Positions 35,296 through 45,016 of a DNA stretch of 64,000 bases are shown here, piece by piece. The notes beneath the pieces were generated by a model. It was not told the DNA's origin. It saw only the letters and a list, made by a program, of their open reading frames with translations, and did no database searches. A program made the translations under genes and the position numbers. This DNA comes from Aliishimia sp965656085 (lineage in GTDB: Bacteria > Pseudomonadota > Alphaproteobacteria > Rhodobacterales > Rhodobacteraceae): NCBI GenBank assembly GCA_965656085.1, contig CBFHJA010000016.1, positions 20,225 to 84,224 of the forward strand, read 5' to 3'. The number at the start of each line of letters is the position of its first letter. The first letter of the stretch is position 1.

Positions 35296-36017
35296 GTGCG
35301 ATGCTCCATCAATTGCGAGATGTAAAAACCGCTGGTGACGCGGTCGACGGGGCGCACCGCGCCGCGCACGCCCTGCCCGGCCGCCGCGCTCGCGAGGAGG
35401 TCAGGGGCGTGCGGGATCATCACCGGGGAGCGATCCGAGCGCGGGAACAGCTTGCCCGCATACCACATCGCCATGAGCGGGGCGGTGCGCGGGGCGACGG
35501 TGAACACGGTGTTGTTGCCCACACGCGGCTCCAGCTTGGAGAGCGCCGCGCCGATATCCTCGGCGGTGTAGTAGATCAGGCTGTCCATCGCGATCACGTG
35601 GTCGAACGTCTCAAGCGCCGGGTCGAGCATGTCGCCGGAGGTGAAGGTCACGTTCTGCGCTAGTTCTTCGGGGGTGCGCTTGCGGGCGATCTCGACGAGC
35701 GAGGGGGAGATATCAATCGCCACCACCTCGGCGCCGCGCGCGGCAAGTTCAATTGTCATCTGACCCGCGCCGCAGCCAGCATCGAGCACCCGCGCGCCGG
35801 TCAGATCGGCGGGCAATTGCTGGAGCATGAGCCCCCGCATCCGGTCCCGGCCCGCCCGCACGGTTTCGCGGATCTTGGACACCGGCGCATCCGAGGTCAG
35901 CCGCTCCCAAGTCTTGGTCGCGGTCTTGTCGAAATAGGTCTCAACCCGGGCCAGCGTGGAGCCGTAGGCTACGCTGGACCCGGTGTCCTGTGTCGTATGG
36001 CGGGAGCCGTCAGGCAT
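35292..36017 (-). CDS. bchM: Mg-protoporphyrin IX O-methyltransferase
   Basis: A 241-residue SAM-dependent methyltransferase forming the monomethyl ester that AcsF uses. The SAM motif is RVLDAGCGAGQMTIELAARGAEVVAIDIS; the C-terminal block RVTSGFYISQLMEHR is specific to BchM/ChlM. The ATG at 36017 shares one base with the bchL stop codon (TGATG); a TTG one codon upstream is less likely. Confidence 0.95.
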   Translation of the reverse strand: MPDGSRHTTQDTGSSVAYGSTLARVETYFDKTATKTWERLTSDAPVSKIRETVRAGRDRMRGLMLQQLPADLTGARVLDAGCGAGQMTIELAARGAEVVAIDISPSLVEIARKRTPEELAQNVTFTSGDMLDPALETFDHVIAMDSLIYYTAEDIGAALSKLEPRVGNNTVFTVAPRTAPLMAMWYAGKLFPRSDRSPVMIPHAPDLLASAAAGQGVRGAVRPVDRVTSGFYISQLMEHRT

Positions 36018-36916
36018 CAATCAAACCCCAGAAGTTCAAAGATGTCGCGGTCTTCCATAGGCTCGGGCGCCAGCGCTTCGGTGCCGTTGAACAGGGTCTC
36101 CGCAAGGCGGATATACTCGGCGCGGCAATGGACGATGTCCTGCTCGTCATCCATCTCGAAGAGGGTCTTCTTCTTCAGGCGCGAGCGGCGGATGGCGTCC
36201 ACATCCGGCATATGCGCGATGCGCTTGAAGCCCACCTCGCCGCAATAGCGGTCCACCTCGTCCGTGTCCTTGGAGCGGTTCGCGACGCAGCCCGCGAGGC
36301 GCACCTTGTAGTTGTTGGCCTTGGCGCGCACGGCGGCGATGATCCGGTTCATCGCATAGATGCTGTCGAAGTCATTGGCGGTGACGATCAGCGCGCGGTC
36401 GGCATGTTGCAAAGGCGCCGCAAACCCGCCGCAGACCACATCGCCGAGCACGTCGAAGATCACCACATCCGTGCTTTCGAGCAGGTGGTGCTGCTTGAGC
36501 AGTTTGACGGTCTGGCCCACGACATAGCCGCCGCAGCCGGTGCCCGCTGGCGGGCCGCCCGCCTCGACGCATTTCACGCCGTTGAACCCTTCGGTGACAA
36601 AGTCCTCGGGGCGCAGTTCCTCGGGGTGGAAGTCCACCTCCTTGAGAATGTCGATCACCGTGGGCTGAAGCTGGCCGGTCAGGGTGAAGGTGCTGTCATG
36701 CTTCGGATCGCAGCCGATTTGCAGGACGCGCTTGCCGAGCATGGAGAAGGCCGCCGAGAGGTTCGACGAGGTCGTGGATTTGCCGATCCCGCCCTTGCCG
36801 TACACGGAAAACACCTTCGCGCCTTCGATCTTGGCGTCGGCATCCTGATGCACCTGCACCGAGCCTTCGCCGTCCTGACCTTTGAGAACGGGTGGATTGC
36901 GGTCTAGTGGAGCCAT
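36017..36916 (-). CDS. bchL: Light-independent protochlorophyllide reductase iron protein
   Basis: A 299-residue NifH-like ATPase donating electrons to BchNB. The P-loop is YGKGGIGKSTTSSN; cluster Cys residues are in PPAGTGCGGYVVGQ and GDVVCGGFA; switch region IGCDPKHDSTFTLTG. A good ribosome site (GGGAGG) precedes the start. It is separated from bchH by 115 bp containing a hairpin, the largest gap in this operon. Confidence 0.97.
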   Translation of the reverse strand: MAPLDRNPPVLKGQDGEGSVQVHQDADAKIEGAKVFSVYGKGGIGKSTTSSNLSAAFSMLGKRVLQIGCDPKHDSTFTLTGQLQPTVIDILKEVDFHPEELRPEDFVTEGFNGVKCVEAGGPPAGTGCGGYVVGQTVKLLKQHHLLESTDVVIFDVLGDVVCGGFAAPLQHADRALIVTANDFDSIYAMNRIIAAVRAKANNYKVRLAGCVANRSKDTDEVDRYCGEVGFKRIAHMPDVDAIRRSRLKKKTLFEMDDEQDIVHCRAEYIRLAETLFNGTEALAPEPMEDRDIFELLGFD

Positions 36917-36981
36917 GGGGCCCTCCCTTCAAGTTGCGCACATGCTCCCCATTTCCTTTGGCCGGAAATTGTCCGGGGAGT

Positions 36982-37001
36982 GCGAGGGGTTGGTCCCTCG
37001 C
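36982..37001 (-). other. bchH-bchL intercistronic hairpin
   Basis: Perfect arms GCGAGGG/CCCTCGC with a six-base loop in the gap after bchH, with no T tract. It may be an mRNA stabiliser or processing site that sets the ratio of BchH to BchL. Confidence 0.6.
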
Positions 37002-37031
37002 GCCTGTCTTGGCGGTTTGCGGATCGGTCGG

Positions 37032-40000
37032 TCATTGCGCCGCGATCCCTTCCATCTGGTCCTCGATCGCGTCGGCAGCGTCTTGCAGAGCCGCCAGCGT
37101 TTCGGGATCGGGGGACCAGTAGTTGCGGTCCGAGGCTTCCAGCAGGCGGTTGGCCATGCGGCTGGAGGCCGTGGGGTTCAGATCGGCGATGCGCTTGCGC
37201 ATCTCCTCGTCGAGCACGAAAGTCTCGGAAATGCGTTGATAGACCCAATCGTCCACCTGCCCCGTGGTCGCGGACCAGCCCATCGTGTTGGTCACTTGTG
37301 CCTCGATCTGGCGCACACCTTCGGAGCCATGCTTAAGCAGACCTTCGAAGAATTTCGGGTTGAGCGAGCGCGAGCGGGTCTCCAGCGCGACCTGATCCTT
37401 GAGCGTGCGCACCTTGGCGTTGCCGCGGGTCTGGTCACCGATATAGACCGCCGCCTCGTCACCGCCGCGCGCGCGTTTCACCGCGCGGGAGATGCCGCCG
37501 AGCGTGTCGAAATAGTGATCGACGGTGGTGACGCCCAGTTCCACGGATTCAAGGTTCTGATAGGCGATCTCGACATTGGCGAGGGTCTTTTGCAGCAAGG
37601 CCGGGTTCGCCGCCGATTTGCCATCGACGCCATAGGCGAAGGATTTGCGGGCCTCATAGGCGTCCGCCAATTCGTCCTCGTCGCCAAAGGCAGAGCTATC
37701 CACAAGCTGGTTGACGTTCGCGCCGTAAGCGCCCTCGGCATTCGAGAACACACGCAAGGACGCCATCGCCAGATCGCAGCCCATTTGCTCGGCATAGGCC
37801 AGCGCATGGGCGCGGATGAAGTTCTGCTCCAGCGGCTCGTCGGCCTCGGCGCAGCGCAGGGCGGCCTCGGCCAGCATCCGGGTCTGCAAGGGCAGCAGGT
37901 CGCGGAAAATGCCCGAGAGGGTCATGATCACGTCGATCCGGGGCCGGCCCAACTCTTCGAGGGGGATCAGGTCCGCCCCGGACAGGCGGCCAAAGCTGTC
38001 GAAGCGCGGTTTGCAGCCCATGAGCGCCATGGCTTGGGCAATCGGGCCGCCATCGGATTTGATGTTGTCCGAGCCCCAAAGCACCAGCGCCACGGAGCGC
38101 GGCATTTTCTGGTGCGTGTCGAGCAAAAGCTGCGCCTGCATCGCTCCGTCACGGCAGGCAAACTCGGTCGGCATGCGGAACGGATCGAACGCGTGGATGT
38201 TGCGGCCCGTGGGCAGCACGTCGGTGGAGCGGATGAGATCGCCGCCCGGCACCGGGGAGATATATTGCCCGCCAAGCGCGCGCATCAGACCGTCGAGCTC
38301 GCTGTCTTGCTGCAGCAGTTCGGCCACGCGGGCCTTGGTGTCGTCATCGGCGTCGATGAGCCCGAGATACTCGGTGCGCGCCGCGTCGCTCAGCGGCTTG
38401 CCGACGATGTGCAGCCCCTCGGGGATCAGCGCATCCTCGGTTTCCAGCAGCTTGAGCCAGAGCGCATCGGGCGAGGTGCCGCCCATATCCACCGCGTCGG
38501 CCTGCTCGGCGATCAGCGCTTCAAGCTCGGCACGCTCGGGCGCATCGGGCTGCAGCGAACGATAGCGGGTGATGCTGTCTTTCAGCTCCAGAAGCCCCTT
38601 GTAGAGACCCGATGTGCTCAGCGGCGGGGTCAGGTGCGTCACCGTCACCGCCCCGGCGCGGCGCTTGGCCAGCGTGGCCTCGGAAGGGTTGTTGGAGGCA
38701 TAGAGATAGACGTTGGGCATCTCGCCGATCAGCCGGTCGGGCCAGTCGCGCGCGCCAAGTCCGGCCTGCTTGCCGGGCATGAATTCGAGCGCGCCGTGCA
38801 TCCCGAAATGCAGCACGACATCGGCGGAGAACGTATTGCGCAGCCACAGGTAGAAGGTCGCGAAAGCATGGGTCGGCGCGAAGCCCTTCTCGAACAGCAG
38901 CCGCATCGGGTCGCCCTCGTAGCCGAAGGCGGGCTGGACGCCGACAAACACGTTGCCAAGCTGCGCGCCCAGAATGAACACGCCCGTGCCGTCGGACTGG
39001 ATGCGGCCCGGCGCGGGGCCCCAGACCGCCTCGATGGCAGCAAGCGGCGGCGTGTTGCGCACGATCGTGTCGGCATCCACATGGGCGGCGACATTGGCCT
39101 CCTGCCCGTAGGTCTTGGCATTGCCTTCGAGCACCACGGCGCGCAGATCGTCCACGGTCTCGGGCACGTCGAGCGAGTAGCCCTCGGCCTTCATGCGCAG
39201 GAGCGTGTTGTGCAGGCTCTCGAAGACCGACAGGTAGGCGGCGGTGCCCACGGCCCCGGCATTGGGCGGGAAGCCGAAAAGCACGATCCCGACTTTCTTG
39301 TCGGCATTCGCAGCACGGCGCAGGCGGCCCGAGCGCAGGGTCTTCTCGACAAGGCTGTCGATCCGCTCGCGGCACGGGGCCATGGCTTTGAGATCGTTCT
39401 GCCGGGCGCATTGGTAGGCGCAGCCGGTGCATTGATCCTCGCCATGCCGCCCGGCGAACACGGTCGGGCAGGTCGCGCCATCGAGTTCCGGCAGCGCGAT
39501 GAGCATTGTGGTCTCAATCGGGCCGAGCCCGCCAGTGGACGAGGCCCATTGCGCCAATGTCTGGAATTCCAGCGGATGCGCCGCGATATAGGGCACATCA
39601 AGCTCTTGCAGCACCTTGGTGGCCGCCGAGCTGTCGTTATAGGCAGGCCCGCCCACGAGGCTGAACCCGGTGAGCGAGACCATGGCGTCAATGTTAGAGC
39701 CATGCTCGCCTTGGAAGAACGCCTTGATCGCGGGGCGGCCATCGAGCCCACCCGCGAAGGCCGGCAGCACGCGCACGCCCTTGGCCTCATAGGCGCGGAT
39801 CACCGCATCGTAATGGGCGGTATCGGCGCTGAGCACATAAGAGCGCATCATCAGCAGACCCACGGTGAGCGTCGCACCGGCGGGGCCGGGAATGTCGGCA
39901 GGATCCTCGGTGATGCGCTGCGGCAAATCGGGGTGGTAGAGCGCCACATCGGGATATTCGATCGGCTGCGCCGCTTCCCCGCCCATGAAGTCGGGGCGGC

Positions 40001-40598
40001 TGGTGGCGTATTTGCTGAGCAGGTAGCGCACCATTTGCTCGACATTGTCGTCAGATCCGCCGAGCCAGTATTGCATGACGAGGAACCACGAGCGCAGATC
40101 CTGCGCCTTGCCGGGGATCATCTTCAGCAGTTTGGGCAGCCGCTTGAGCTGCGCCATGCGCTTCTCGCCGGTCTCCACCGGGCTGTCGTCGGATTTGGGC
40201 TTGAGCCGCTTGAGAAGCTGCATCAGCGGCGAGGCGGGCTTGCTCATGTCGAGCTTGCCAAGCTTGGTGAGCTTGATGATCTCGGCGTCAGCGATCACGC
40301 CGATCATGCCGTCGAGCCGGTCCCGCACAGCGATCAGGTCAGGCATGATGGGCTGGATATGCTCTTCGAGGAACAGCAGGTTCGCGACGACCATATCGGC
40401 CTCGGCCACGGCCTTCTTGGCCTCGATCAGCGCCTCGGGCGTCTCGGCCCATGTCGCGGCGGCGTGCACGGAGACGTTGAGACCCGGGTAGTCCTGCGCA
40501 AGGTTCACCGACGCACGCGCTACTGGCCCGGCGGCGTGGCTGTCGAGCGTGATGATGGCGATATTATAGGGCCGGATATCGACGACGTTATCGCGCAT
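37032..40598 (-). CDS. bchH: Magnesium chelatase subunit H
   Basis: The 1188-residue porphyrin-binding catalytic subunit of Mg chelatase. Family landmarks are the N-terminal YNIAIITLDSHAAGPV, GCAYQC and the long CobN-type C-terminal domain with FGMHGALEFMPGKQAGLG and GNIHAFDPFRMPTEFA-type sequence. Length agrees with other BchH proteins. It starts 11 bases inside the bchB 3' end. BchI and BchD are encoded in a separate operon at 24091-26762. Confidence 0.97.
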   Translation of the reverse strand: MRDNVVDIRPYNIAIITLDSHAAGPVARASVNLAQDYPGLNVSVHAAATWAETPEALIEAKKAVAEADMVVANLLFLEEHIQPIMPDLIAVRDRLDGMIGVIADAEIIKLTKLGKLDMSKPASPLMQLLKRLKPKSDDSPVETGEKRMAQLKRLPKLLKMIPGKAQDLRSWFLVMQYWLGGSDDNVEQMVRYLLSKYATSRPDFMGGEAAQPIEYPDVALYHPDLPQRITEDPADIPGPAGATLTVGLLMMRSYVLSADTAHYDAVIRAYEAKGVRVLPAFAGGLDGRPAIKAFFQGEHGSNIDAMVSLTGFSLVGGPAYNDSSAATKVLQELDVPYIAAHPLEFQTLAQWASSTGGLGPIETTMLIALPELDGATCPTVFAGRHGEDQCTGCAYQCARQNDLKAMAPCRERIDSLVEKTLRSGRLRRAANADKKVGIVLFGFPPNAGAVGTAAYLSVFESLHNTLLRMKAEGYSLDVPETVDDLRAVVLEGNAKTYGQEANVAAHVDADTIVRNTPPLAAIEAVWGPAPGRIQSDGTGVFILGAQLGNVFVGVQPAFGYEGDPMRLLFEKGFAPTHAFATFYLWLRNTFSADVVLHFGMHGALEFMPGKQAGLGARDWPDRLIGEMPNVYLYASNNPSEATLAKRRAGAVTVTHLTPPLSTSGLYKGLLELKDSITRYRSLQPDAPERAELEALIAEQADAVDMGGTSPDALWLKLLETEDALIPEGLHIVGKPLSDAARTEYLGLIDADDDTKARVAELLQQDSELDGLMRALGGQYISPVPGGDLIRSTDVLPTGRNIHAFDPFRMPTEFACRDGAMQAQLLLDTHQKMPRSVALVLWGSDNIKSDGGPIAQAMALMGCKPRFDSFGRLSGADLIPLEELGRPRIDVIMTLSGIFRDLLPLQTRMLAEAALRCAEADEPLEQNFIRAHALAYAEQMGCDLAMASLRVFSNAEGAYGANVNQLVDSSAFGDEDELADAYEARKSFAYGVDGKSAANPALLQKTLANVEIAYQNLESVELGVTTVDHYFDTLGGISRAVKRARGGDEAAVYIGDQTRGNAKVRTLKDQVALETRSRSLNPKFFEGLLKHGSEGVRQIEAQVTNTMGWSATTGQVDDWVYQRISETFVLDEEMRKRIADLNPTASSRMANRLLEASDRNYWSPDPETLAALQDAADAIEDQMEGIAAQ

Positions 40599-42141
40599 AA
40601 TGGGCCTTGGCCTCGTAAAGCGTGTCGACGCTGATCTCGTTTACGCCTTTCATCTCGGCGAATTTCTCTGTGTTGCGACGGGCCTTGCCGCGCACGAAGA
40701 ACGGGATCTTCTTCAGTTCTTTCTCGGCGTCCGCCAGCCAGACCATGACATCCGTGCCCACGCCGTCCCAGACTTGATCCGGGACCTCGCCGCTTTGGCT
40801 CTCAGGCTCCGGCGCAGGGGCGCGTTTTTCCGCCTTGCCGCCATGGTGGGACGCGCCTGCGTCGTCGTGGAACTCGAAATCATCGCGGAACATATGCAGC
40901 AGGTGCTCTTCCAGCCCCATCACCAGCGGATGGACCCATGTGTCGAAGATCACGTTCGCGCCTTCGATGCCCATCTGCGGCGAGTAGCGCGCGGGAAAGT
41001 CCTGCACATGGACCGGCGCGGAGATCACCGCGCAGGGAATGCCGAGACGTTTACCGATATGGCGCTCCATCTGGGTGCCGAGGATCATCTCGGGCGCGAG
41101 GTCTTCGATGGTGCGCTCAACTTCGAGGTAATCGTCGGTGATCGTCGCCGGAACGCCGAACTCCTTGGCGACCGCGCGGATCTCGCGGGCCATTTCGCGG
41201 TTGTAGCAGCCGAGGCCGACGACCTCGAAGCCCATCTCGTCGCGGGCGATGCGGGCGGCGGCTTTGACATGAGTGCCATCGCCGAAGAGGAACACGCGTT
41301 TGCCGGTCAGGTAGGTGCTGTCCACCGACTTCGAGTACCACGGCATCCGCAGACGCGAGGTGTCGAGCGTGGCGGGCGCGCCGGTGAGCGCGGCCACTTC
41401 CGCGATGAAGTCTTTGGTTGCGCCGACGCCAATCGGCACCACTTTCGTGAAGGGCTGATCGAGGTTTTCCTGCATCCAGCGCGCCGCGCTTTCGGCGGTT
41501 TCGGGATACATCAACACGTTGAAATGTGCGGCCCCCATGCGCGCGATGTCTGACGGGGACGACGTCATGGGAGCCACAACATTCACACTGATCCCCATAT
41601 CGGAGAGCAGCGCGGTTACTTCCTCGATGTCATCGCGGTGGCGGAAGCCGAGCGCGGTCGGGCCGATGAGATTGGCCGTGATGCGCTCCGTACGCGGCAT
41701 GGGTTTGGCCAGCGCCTTGACGATCTGGAAGAAGGTCTCATCGGCGCCGAAGTTTTCCTTGCGCTGATAAGAGGGGAGTTCGAGGGGGATTACCGGGACC
41801 GGCAGGCCCATCAGTTCGGACATGCCGCCGGGGTCGTCCTGAATGAGTTCGGCGGTGCAGGACGCACCGACGATCAGGGCCTCGGGTTGGAAGCGCTCAT
41901 AGGCGTCCTGCAGGGCGGTCTTGAACAGATTCGCCGTGTCCGAGCCCAGATCGCGCGCCTGAAAAGTCGTGTAGGTGACCGGCGGGCGGTGATTGCGGCG
42001 CTCGATCATGGTGAAGAGCAGGTCCGCATAGGTGTCGCCTTGGGGCGCGTGCAGCACGTAGTGCAGGCCTTTCATGCCCGTGGCGACGCGCATCGCGCCC
42101 ACATGCGGGGGGCCTTCATATGTCCAAACCGTCAGTTTCAT
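40588..42141 (-). CDS. bchB: Light-independent protochlorophyllide reductase subunit B
   Basis: A 517-residue NifK-like subunit. The N-terminus MKLTVWTYEGPPHVGAMRVA is diagnostic; VGASCTAELIQDDPGG contains a cluster-binding Cys; the C-terminal domain after a linker (about residues 425-460) holds VWLADAEKELKKIPFFVRGKARRNTEKFA, which caps the active site. It overlaps bchN by four bases and bchH by 11. Confidence 0.97.
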   Translation of the reverse strand: MKLTVWTYEGPPHVGAMRVATGMKGLHYVLHAPQGDTYADLLFTMIERRNHRPPVTYTTFQARDLGSDTANLFKTALQDAYERFQPEALIVGASCTAELIQDDPGGMSELMGLPVPVIPLELPSYQRKENFGADETFFQIVKALAKPMPRTERITANLIGPTALGFRHRDDIEEVTALLSDMGISVNVVAPMTSSPSDIARMGAAHFNVLMYPETAESAARWMQENLDQPFTKVVPIGVGATKDFIAEVAALTGAPATLDTSRLRMPWYSKSVDSTYLTGKRVFLFGDGTHVKAAARIARDEMGFEVVGLGCYNREMAREIRAVAKEFGVPATITDDYLEVERTIEDLAPEMILGTQMERHIGKRLGIPCAVISAPVHVQDFPARYSPQMGIEGANVIFDTWVHPLVMGLEEHLLHMFRDDFEFHDDAGASHHGGKAEKRAPAPEPESQSGEVPDQVWDGVGTDVMVWLADAEKELKKIPFFVRGKARRNTEKFAEMKGVNEISVDTLYEAKAHYAR

Positions 42142-43424
42142 TCGGCGGCCTCCAGCTTCAGAAGGTCAGACCGGCGCACCGGGCGGGAGAACAGTCCGGC
42201 CAGATCGCCGGCTTGCTCGTAGAAATGCACCGGGGTGAACACGAGCTCGATCGCCCATTTGGTCGTCATGCCGTCTTGCTCCAGTGGGTTCGCAAGGCCG
42301 AGCCCGCAGACCGTCAGGTCGGGCTTCGCGGCGTAGCACCGGTCCAGTTGCAGATCGACGTCCTGCCCTTCGGAGATCACCGGGCCTTTGGCGAGCAGGT
42401 CGAGATCGGGGCCGACCACCGCCTGATGGATGAAGGGCGCGCCCACTTCGACGGCCTCCATGCCGCATTCGCGGGTGAGGAACCGGGCGAGCGGAATTTC
42501 AAGCTGGCTGTCAGGGAAGAAGAAGACCGATTTGCCGCGCAGCACCTCGGCAGCTTGGCTGACAGCCTTCCGCGCGCGGGCGCGGGGGGCGTCGGTGACG
42601 CGGGCGAAGGTCTCGGCATCGACGCCGAATTCCGTTGCCACAGCGCGGAGCCACGCGGTCGTGCCCTCTTCGCCGAAGGGGAACGGGGCGGGAATGTGGC
42701 GCGCGCCGCGACGCTCCAGTTCCGCATGGGTGTCGCCAAGGAAAGGCTGGGTCAGCGCGAAGACGGTGTTCGGGCCAACGCCCAGATCGCAATCGGCGCG
42801 GGGTGCGGGCAGCACCTTGATCGGGCCGATTCCCATCTGCTCCAGAAGCGAGACCGCCTGCTCTTCGACCACATCGGGCAGCGCGCCGACGAGCAGAAGC
42901 TGGCGCTCCTGCGCCTCGGGCAGAACCGGGACCATGGACGCAAGACAGGCATCCTCGCCTTGCGTGAAGGTGGTTTCGATGCCGGAGCCGGAGAAATTCA
43001 GCACTCGCACGGAGGGCGCGTGGCGCTGGGTCATGCGCTCGGCGGCCTTGCCGAGGTCGAGCTTGATGACTTCGGACGGGCAGGAGCCGACGAGGAAAAG
43101 CTGTTTGATGTCGGGGCGACGGGCGAGCAGCTCATCGACAACCTTGTCGAGTTCCTCCTGCGCATCGGCGAGGCCCGCGAGATCGGTCTCTTCGAGAATC
43201 GCTGTGCCGAAGCGGGGCTCGGCGAAGATCATCACGCCGGCGGCAGATTGCAGAAGATGCGCGCAGGTGCGCGAGCCGATCACGAGAAAGAAGGCGTCCT
43301 GCATCTTGCGGTGCAGCCAGATGATTCCCGTCAGGCCGCAGAACACCTCACGCTGGCCACGCTCCTTCAGAATCGGCGTGTCACGGCAGCCGGGGGCTTT
43401 TTCGAGCGGGCTGAGATCGTTCAT
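42138..43424 (-). CDS. bchN: Light-independent protochlorophyllide reductase subunit N
   Basis: A 428-residue NifD-like subunit. Cluster Cys residues occur in REVFCGLTGIIWLH, GSRTCAHLLQSAAGVMIFAEPRF and LVGSCPSEVIKLDLGKAAER. With BchB and BchL it reduces ring D of protochlorophyllide in the dark. The start overlaps the bchF stop by four bases. Confidence 0.97.
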   Translation of the reverse strand: MNDLSPLEKAPGCRDTPILKERGQREVFCGLTGIIWLHRKMQDAFFLVIGSRTCAHLLQSAAGVMIFAEPRFGTAILEETDLAGLADAQEELDKVVDELLARRPDIKQLFLVGSCPSEVIKLDLGKAAERMTQRHAPSVRVLNFSGSGIETTFTQGEDACLASMVPVLPEAQERQLLLVGALPDVVEEQAVSLLEQMGIGPIKVLPAPRADCDLGVGPNTVFALTQPFLGDTHAELERRGARHIPAPFPFGEEGTTAWLRAVATEFGVDAETFARVTDAPRARARKAVSQAAEVLRGKSVFFFPDSQLEIPLARFLTRECGMEAVEVGAPFIHQAVVGPDLDLLAKGPVISEGQDVDLQLDRCYAAKPDLTVCGLGLANPLEQDGMTTKWAIELVFTPVHFYEQAGDLAGLFSRPVRRSDLLKLEAAE

Positions 43425-43942
43425 GCGGCGGCCTCCGAGGGATTGGATTCAGGAGTTGGCTCAGCGGCGGCCTGCAGACGTGCCGCGCGGAGTTTGAGGA
43501 CGAATTGCACGGCGTTGATCACGTAGGCGGCATAGGCCGCGAGCGCGAGCCACATCTGCTGATCCGGGGCGAGCCAAGTGGTAAAGAGCGAGATGATATA
43601 GGCGGTGTGCAGCGCGATCACGGCAAAGGAAAACACGTCTTCCCAGAAGAAAGCGGGCGCCAGAAGGTACTGGCCAAAAACGACTTTTTCCCAGATCGCG
43701 CCGGTGACCATGATCACGTAGAGAAAGAAGGTCTTGGCCACGATCGACCATGTGGCGATCTCGAAGCCGAGCCCGGTCCACAGATACCGCACGACCAGAA
43801 TCAGCGAGACGAGAAAGACCAGAAACTGCACAGGCGCGAGAATGCCCTGCACGAGTGTCCAGACAGTTTCGTCACGGCGCTGGCGCTCTTCGGGGGTGTA
43901 GAGACCCGCAGGAACGTCTGATGTGGCCGGGTGGTGTGGCAT
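43421..43942 (-). CDS. bchF: 3-vinyl bacteriochlorophyllide hydratase
   Basis: A 173-residue membrane protein with about four transmembrane helices. It shows LYTPEERQRRDETVWTLVQGILAPVQFLVF and GAIWEKVVFGQYLLAPAFFWEDVFSF, both BchF signatures. It hydrates the C3 vinyl group before BchC acts. It is the promoter-proximal gene of the long bchF-to-hemA run, with a PpsR box 54 bp upstream. Confidence 0.95.
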   Translation of the reverse strand: MPHHPATSDVPAGLYTPEERQRRDETVWTLVQGILAPVQFLVFLVSLILVVRYLWTGLGFEIATWSIVAKTFFLYVIMVTGAIWEKVVFGQYLLAPAFFWEDVFSFAVIALHTAYIISLFTTWLAPDQQMWLALAAYAAYVINAVQFVLKLRAARLQAAAEPTPESNPSEAAA

Positions 43943-43995
43943 GGGTATGGTCTTCCAAAAGTTGCTGATGTCGAGTTTAGGGGTGACAGCGCATG

Positions 43996-44013
43996 TGTCA
44001 ATCCAAACTTACA
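43996..44013. promoter_or_regulatory. PpsR/CrtJ box, bchF promoter
   Basis: TGTCAATCCAAACTTACA fits TGT-N12-ACA and lies 54 bp upstream of bchF, well placed to block the promoter of the bchF-N-B-H-L-M operon. Confidence 0.86.
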
Positions 44014-44112
44014 CCTTTGGCACTTCAGATTGACATTTCTTTGCGGATAACCGGGTTTTATTGCCTCTTACCGCGCAGTTAGACAAATTTTGATGACAGC
44101 CCAACAGAAAAG

Positions 44113-44130
44113 TGTCAATTTCGTTTTACA
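44113..44130. promoter_or_regulatory. PpsR/CrtJ box, ppaA side
   Basis: TGTCAATTTCGTTTTACA fits TGT-N12-ACA, 94 bp upstream of ppaA. Together with the bchF box it could allow looping by a PpsR tetramer, or autoregulation of ppaA-ppsR. Confidence 0.85.
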
Positions 44131-44224
44131 TATGCTATCGTGCATGTAACAGCTAGTACGAGAATCGCGGCCGAGGTTCCAATGGCCGCATATCTGTCAG
44201 ATGCACTCGAGAGGGAGGCACCGC

Positions 44225-45016
44225 ATGCCTCAAGATAATCACCACAGCCCCAACTCTTTTGGTGAGCCTCATTCGCCGGGCGCTTCCGAGCTTGCTGAAA
44301 ATGCGGTTTCGCTTCTGAACCAACGGCAGACCACCACGGCAGCCGGGGCGCGGCAGTTCATTCTCGACCATCTGCTCAGAGCCGTGACCAGCCCGACCGG
44401 ATACGATGCCGGGCAAATTCTGGACGAGCTGCGCGGCCACCGCTTGTCGACCGACAGTGTGATCGACATCTACGTGCCCGCCGTCGCTCGCATCCTCGGG
44501 GAGATGTGGGAAGACGACCAGATGGACTTTGCCGCCGTGACCGTCGGGTCCATGCGCCTGCAATCCCTGCTGTCTCTGGCCTCTTCGGAATCGCTGGATT
44601 TCCTGCGGCCCGCCGAGGCCTCGCATTACATGCTGATCGCCGTCCCGCTCGGCGAGCAGCACTTCCTCGGTGCGTTCGTCCTGGCCGCGCAATTGCGTCG
44701 CCTCGGCGCGCGGGTTGAAATGTCGTTCTGCGAAACTGCGCCGGATTTTGTCAGCCGTGTCATCTGCGACACGCCCGACATGATCCTGTTCAGCACCTCC
44801 TGCAAAGCGAGTCTTGAAACTGTTTCGCAACTTGTTCTAGATATTTCCAACGTGTTGGAACAACGCCCCCTCATTGCTGTCGGTGGCGGCGCCACCAAGT
44901 TTATGAGTGAAAAAGAGGGGACTTCGGGCATCGATCTGGTTACCAACAAGGCGAGGGATGCATTGTCATTCGTCGGCCATGTGAAAAGGCGATTGTCCGG
45001 TCAGGCAACAAAATGA
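44225..45016 (+). CDS. ppaA: PpaA/AerR, cobalamin-binding antirepressor of PpsR
   Basis: A 263-residue protein with a B12-binding-type C-terminal domain. The segment YMLIAVPLGEQHFLGAFVLAAQLRRLGARVEM resembles the DxHxxG region of cobalamin domains, here with the His in GEQHFLG. An N-terminal helical modulator region precedes it (IYVPAVARILGEMWEDDQMDFAAVTVGSMRLQ). AerR/PpaA binds hydroxocobalamin and antagonises CrtJ/PpsR. The start at 44225 follows GGGAGG; an ATG 24 bases upstream is weaker. It overlaps ppsR by four bases (ATGA). Confidence 0.94.
   Translation: MPQDNHHSPNSFGEPHSPGASELAENAVSLLNQRQTTTAAGARQFILDHLLRAVTSPTGYDAGQILDELRGHRLSTDSVIDIYVPAVARILGEMWEDDQMDFAAVTVGSMRLQSLLSLASSESLDFLRPAEASHYMLIAVPLGEQHFLGAFVLAAQLRRLGARVEMSFCETAPDFVSRVICDTPDMILFSTSCKASLETVSQLVLDISNVLEQRPLIAVGGGATKFMSEKEGTSGIDLVTNKARDALSFVGHVKRRLSGQATK

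Larger units (their letters stand above)
43943..44224. other. bchF/ppaA divergent regulatory region
   Basis: 282 bp with no open frame. It holds two PpsR boxes 99 bp apart, one near each gene, AT-rich stretches, and a 6-bp inverted repeat TTACAT/ATGTAA (44126-44149) overlapping the ppaA-proximal box. The ppaA ribosome site is GAGGGAGG at 44210-44217. Confidence 0.75.

Noticed and set aside
36882..40634. 1250-codon open frame on the plus strand
   Set aside because: It lies antisense to bchH; the protein has no recognisable motif, is rich in His/Arg/Gly, and is the expected shadow of high-GC codon use in bchH.
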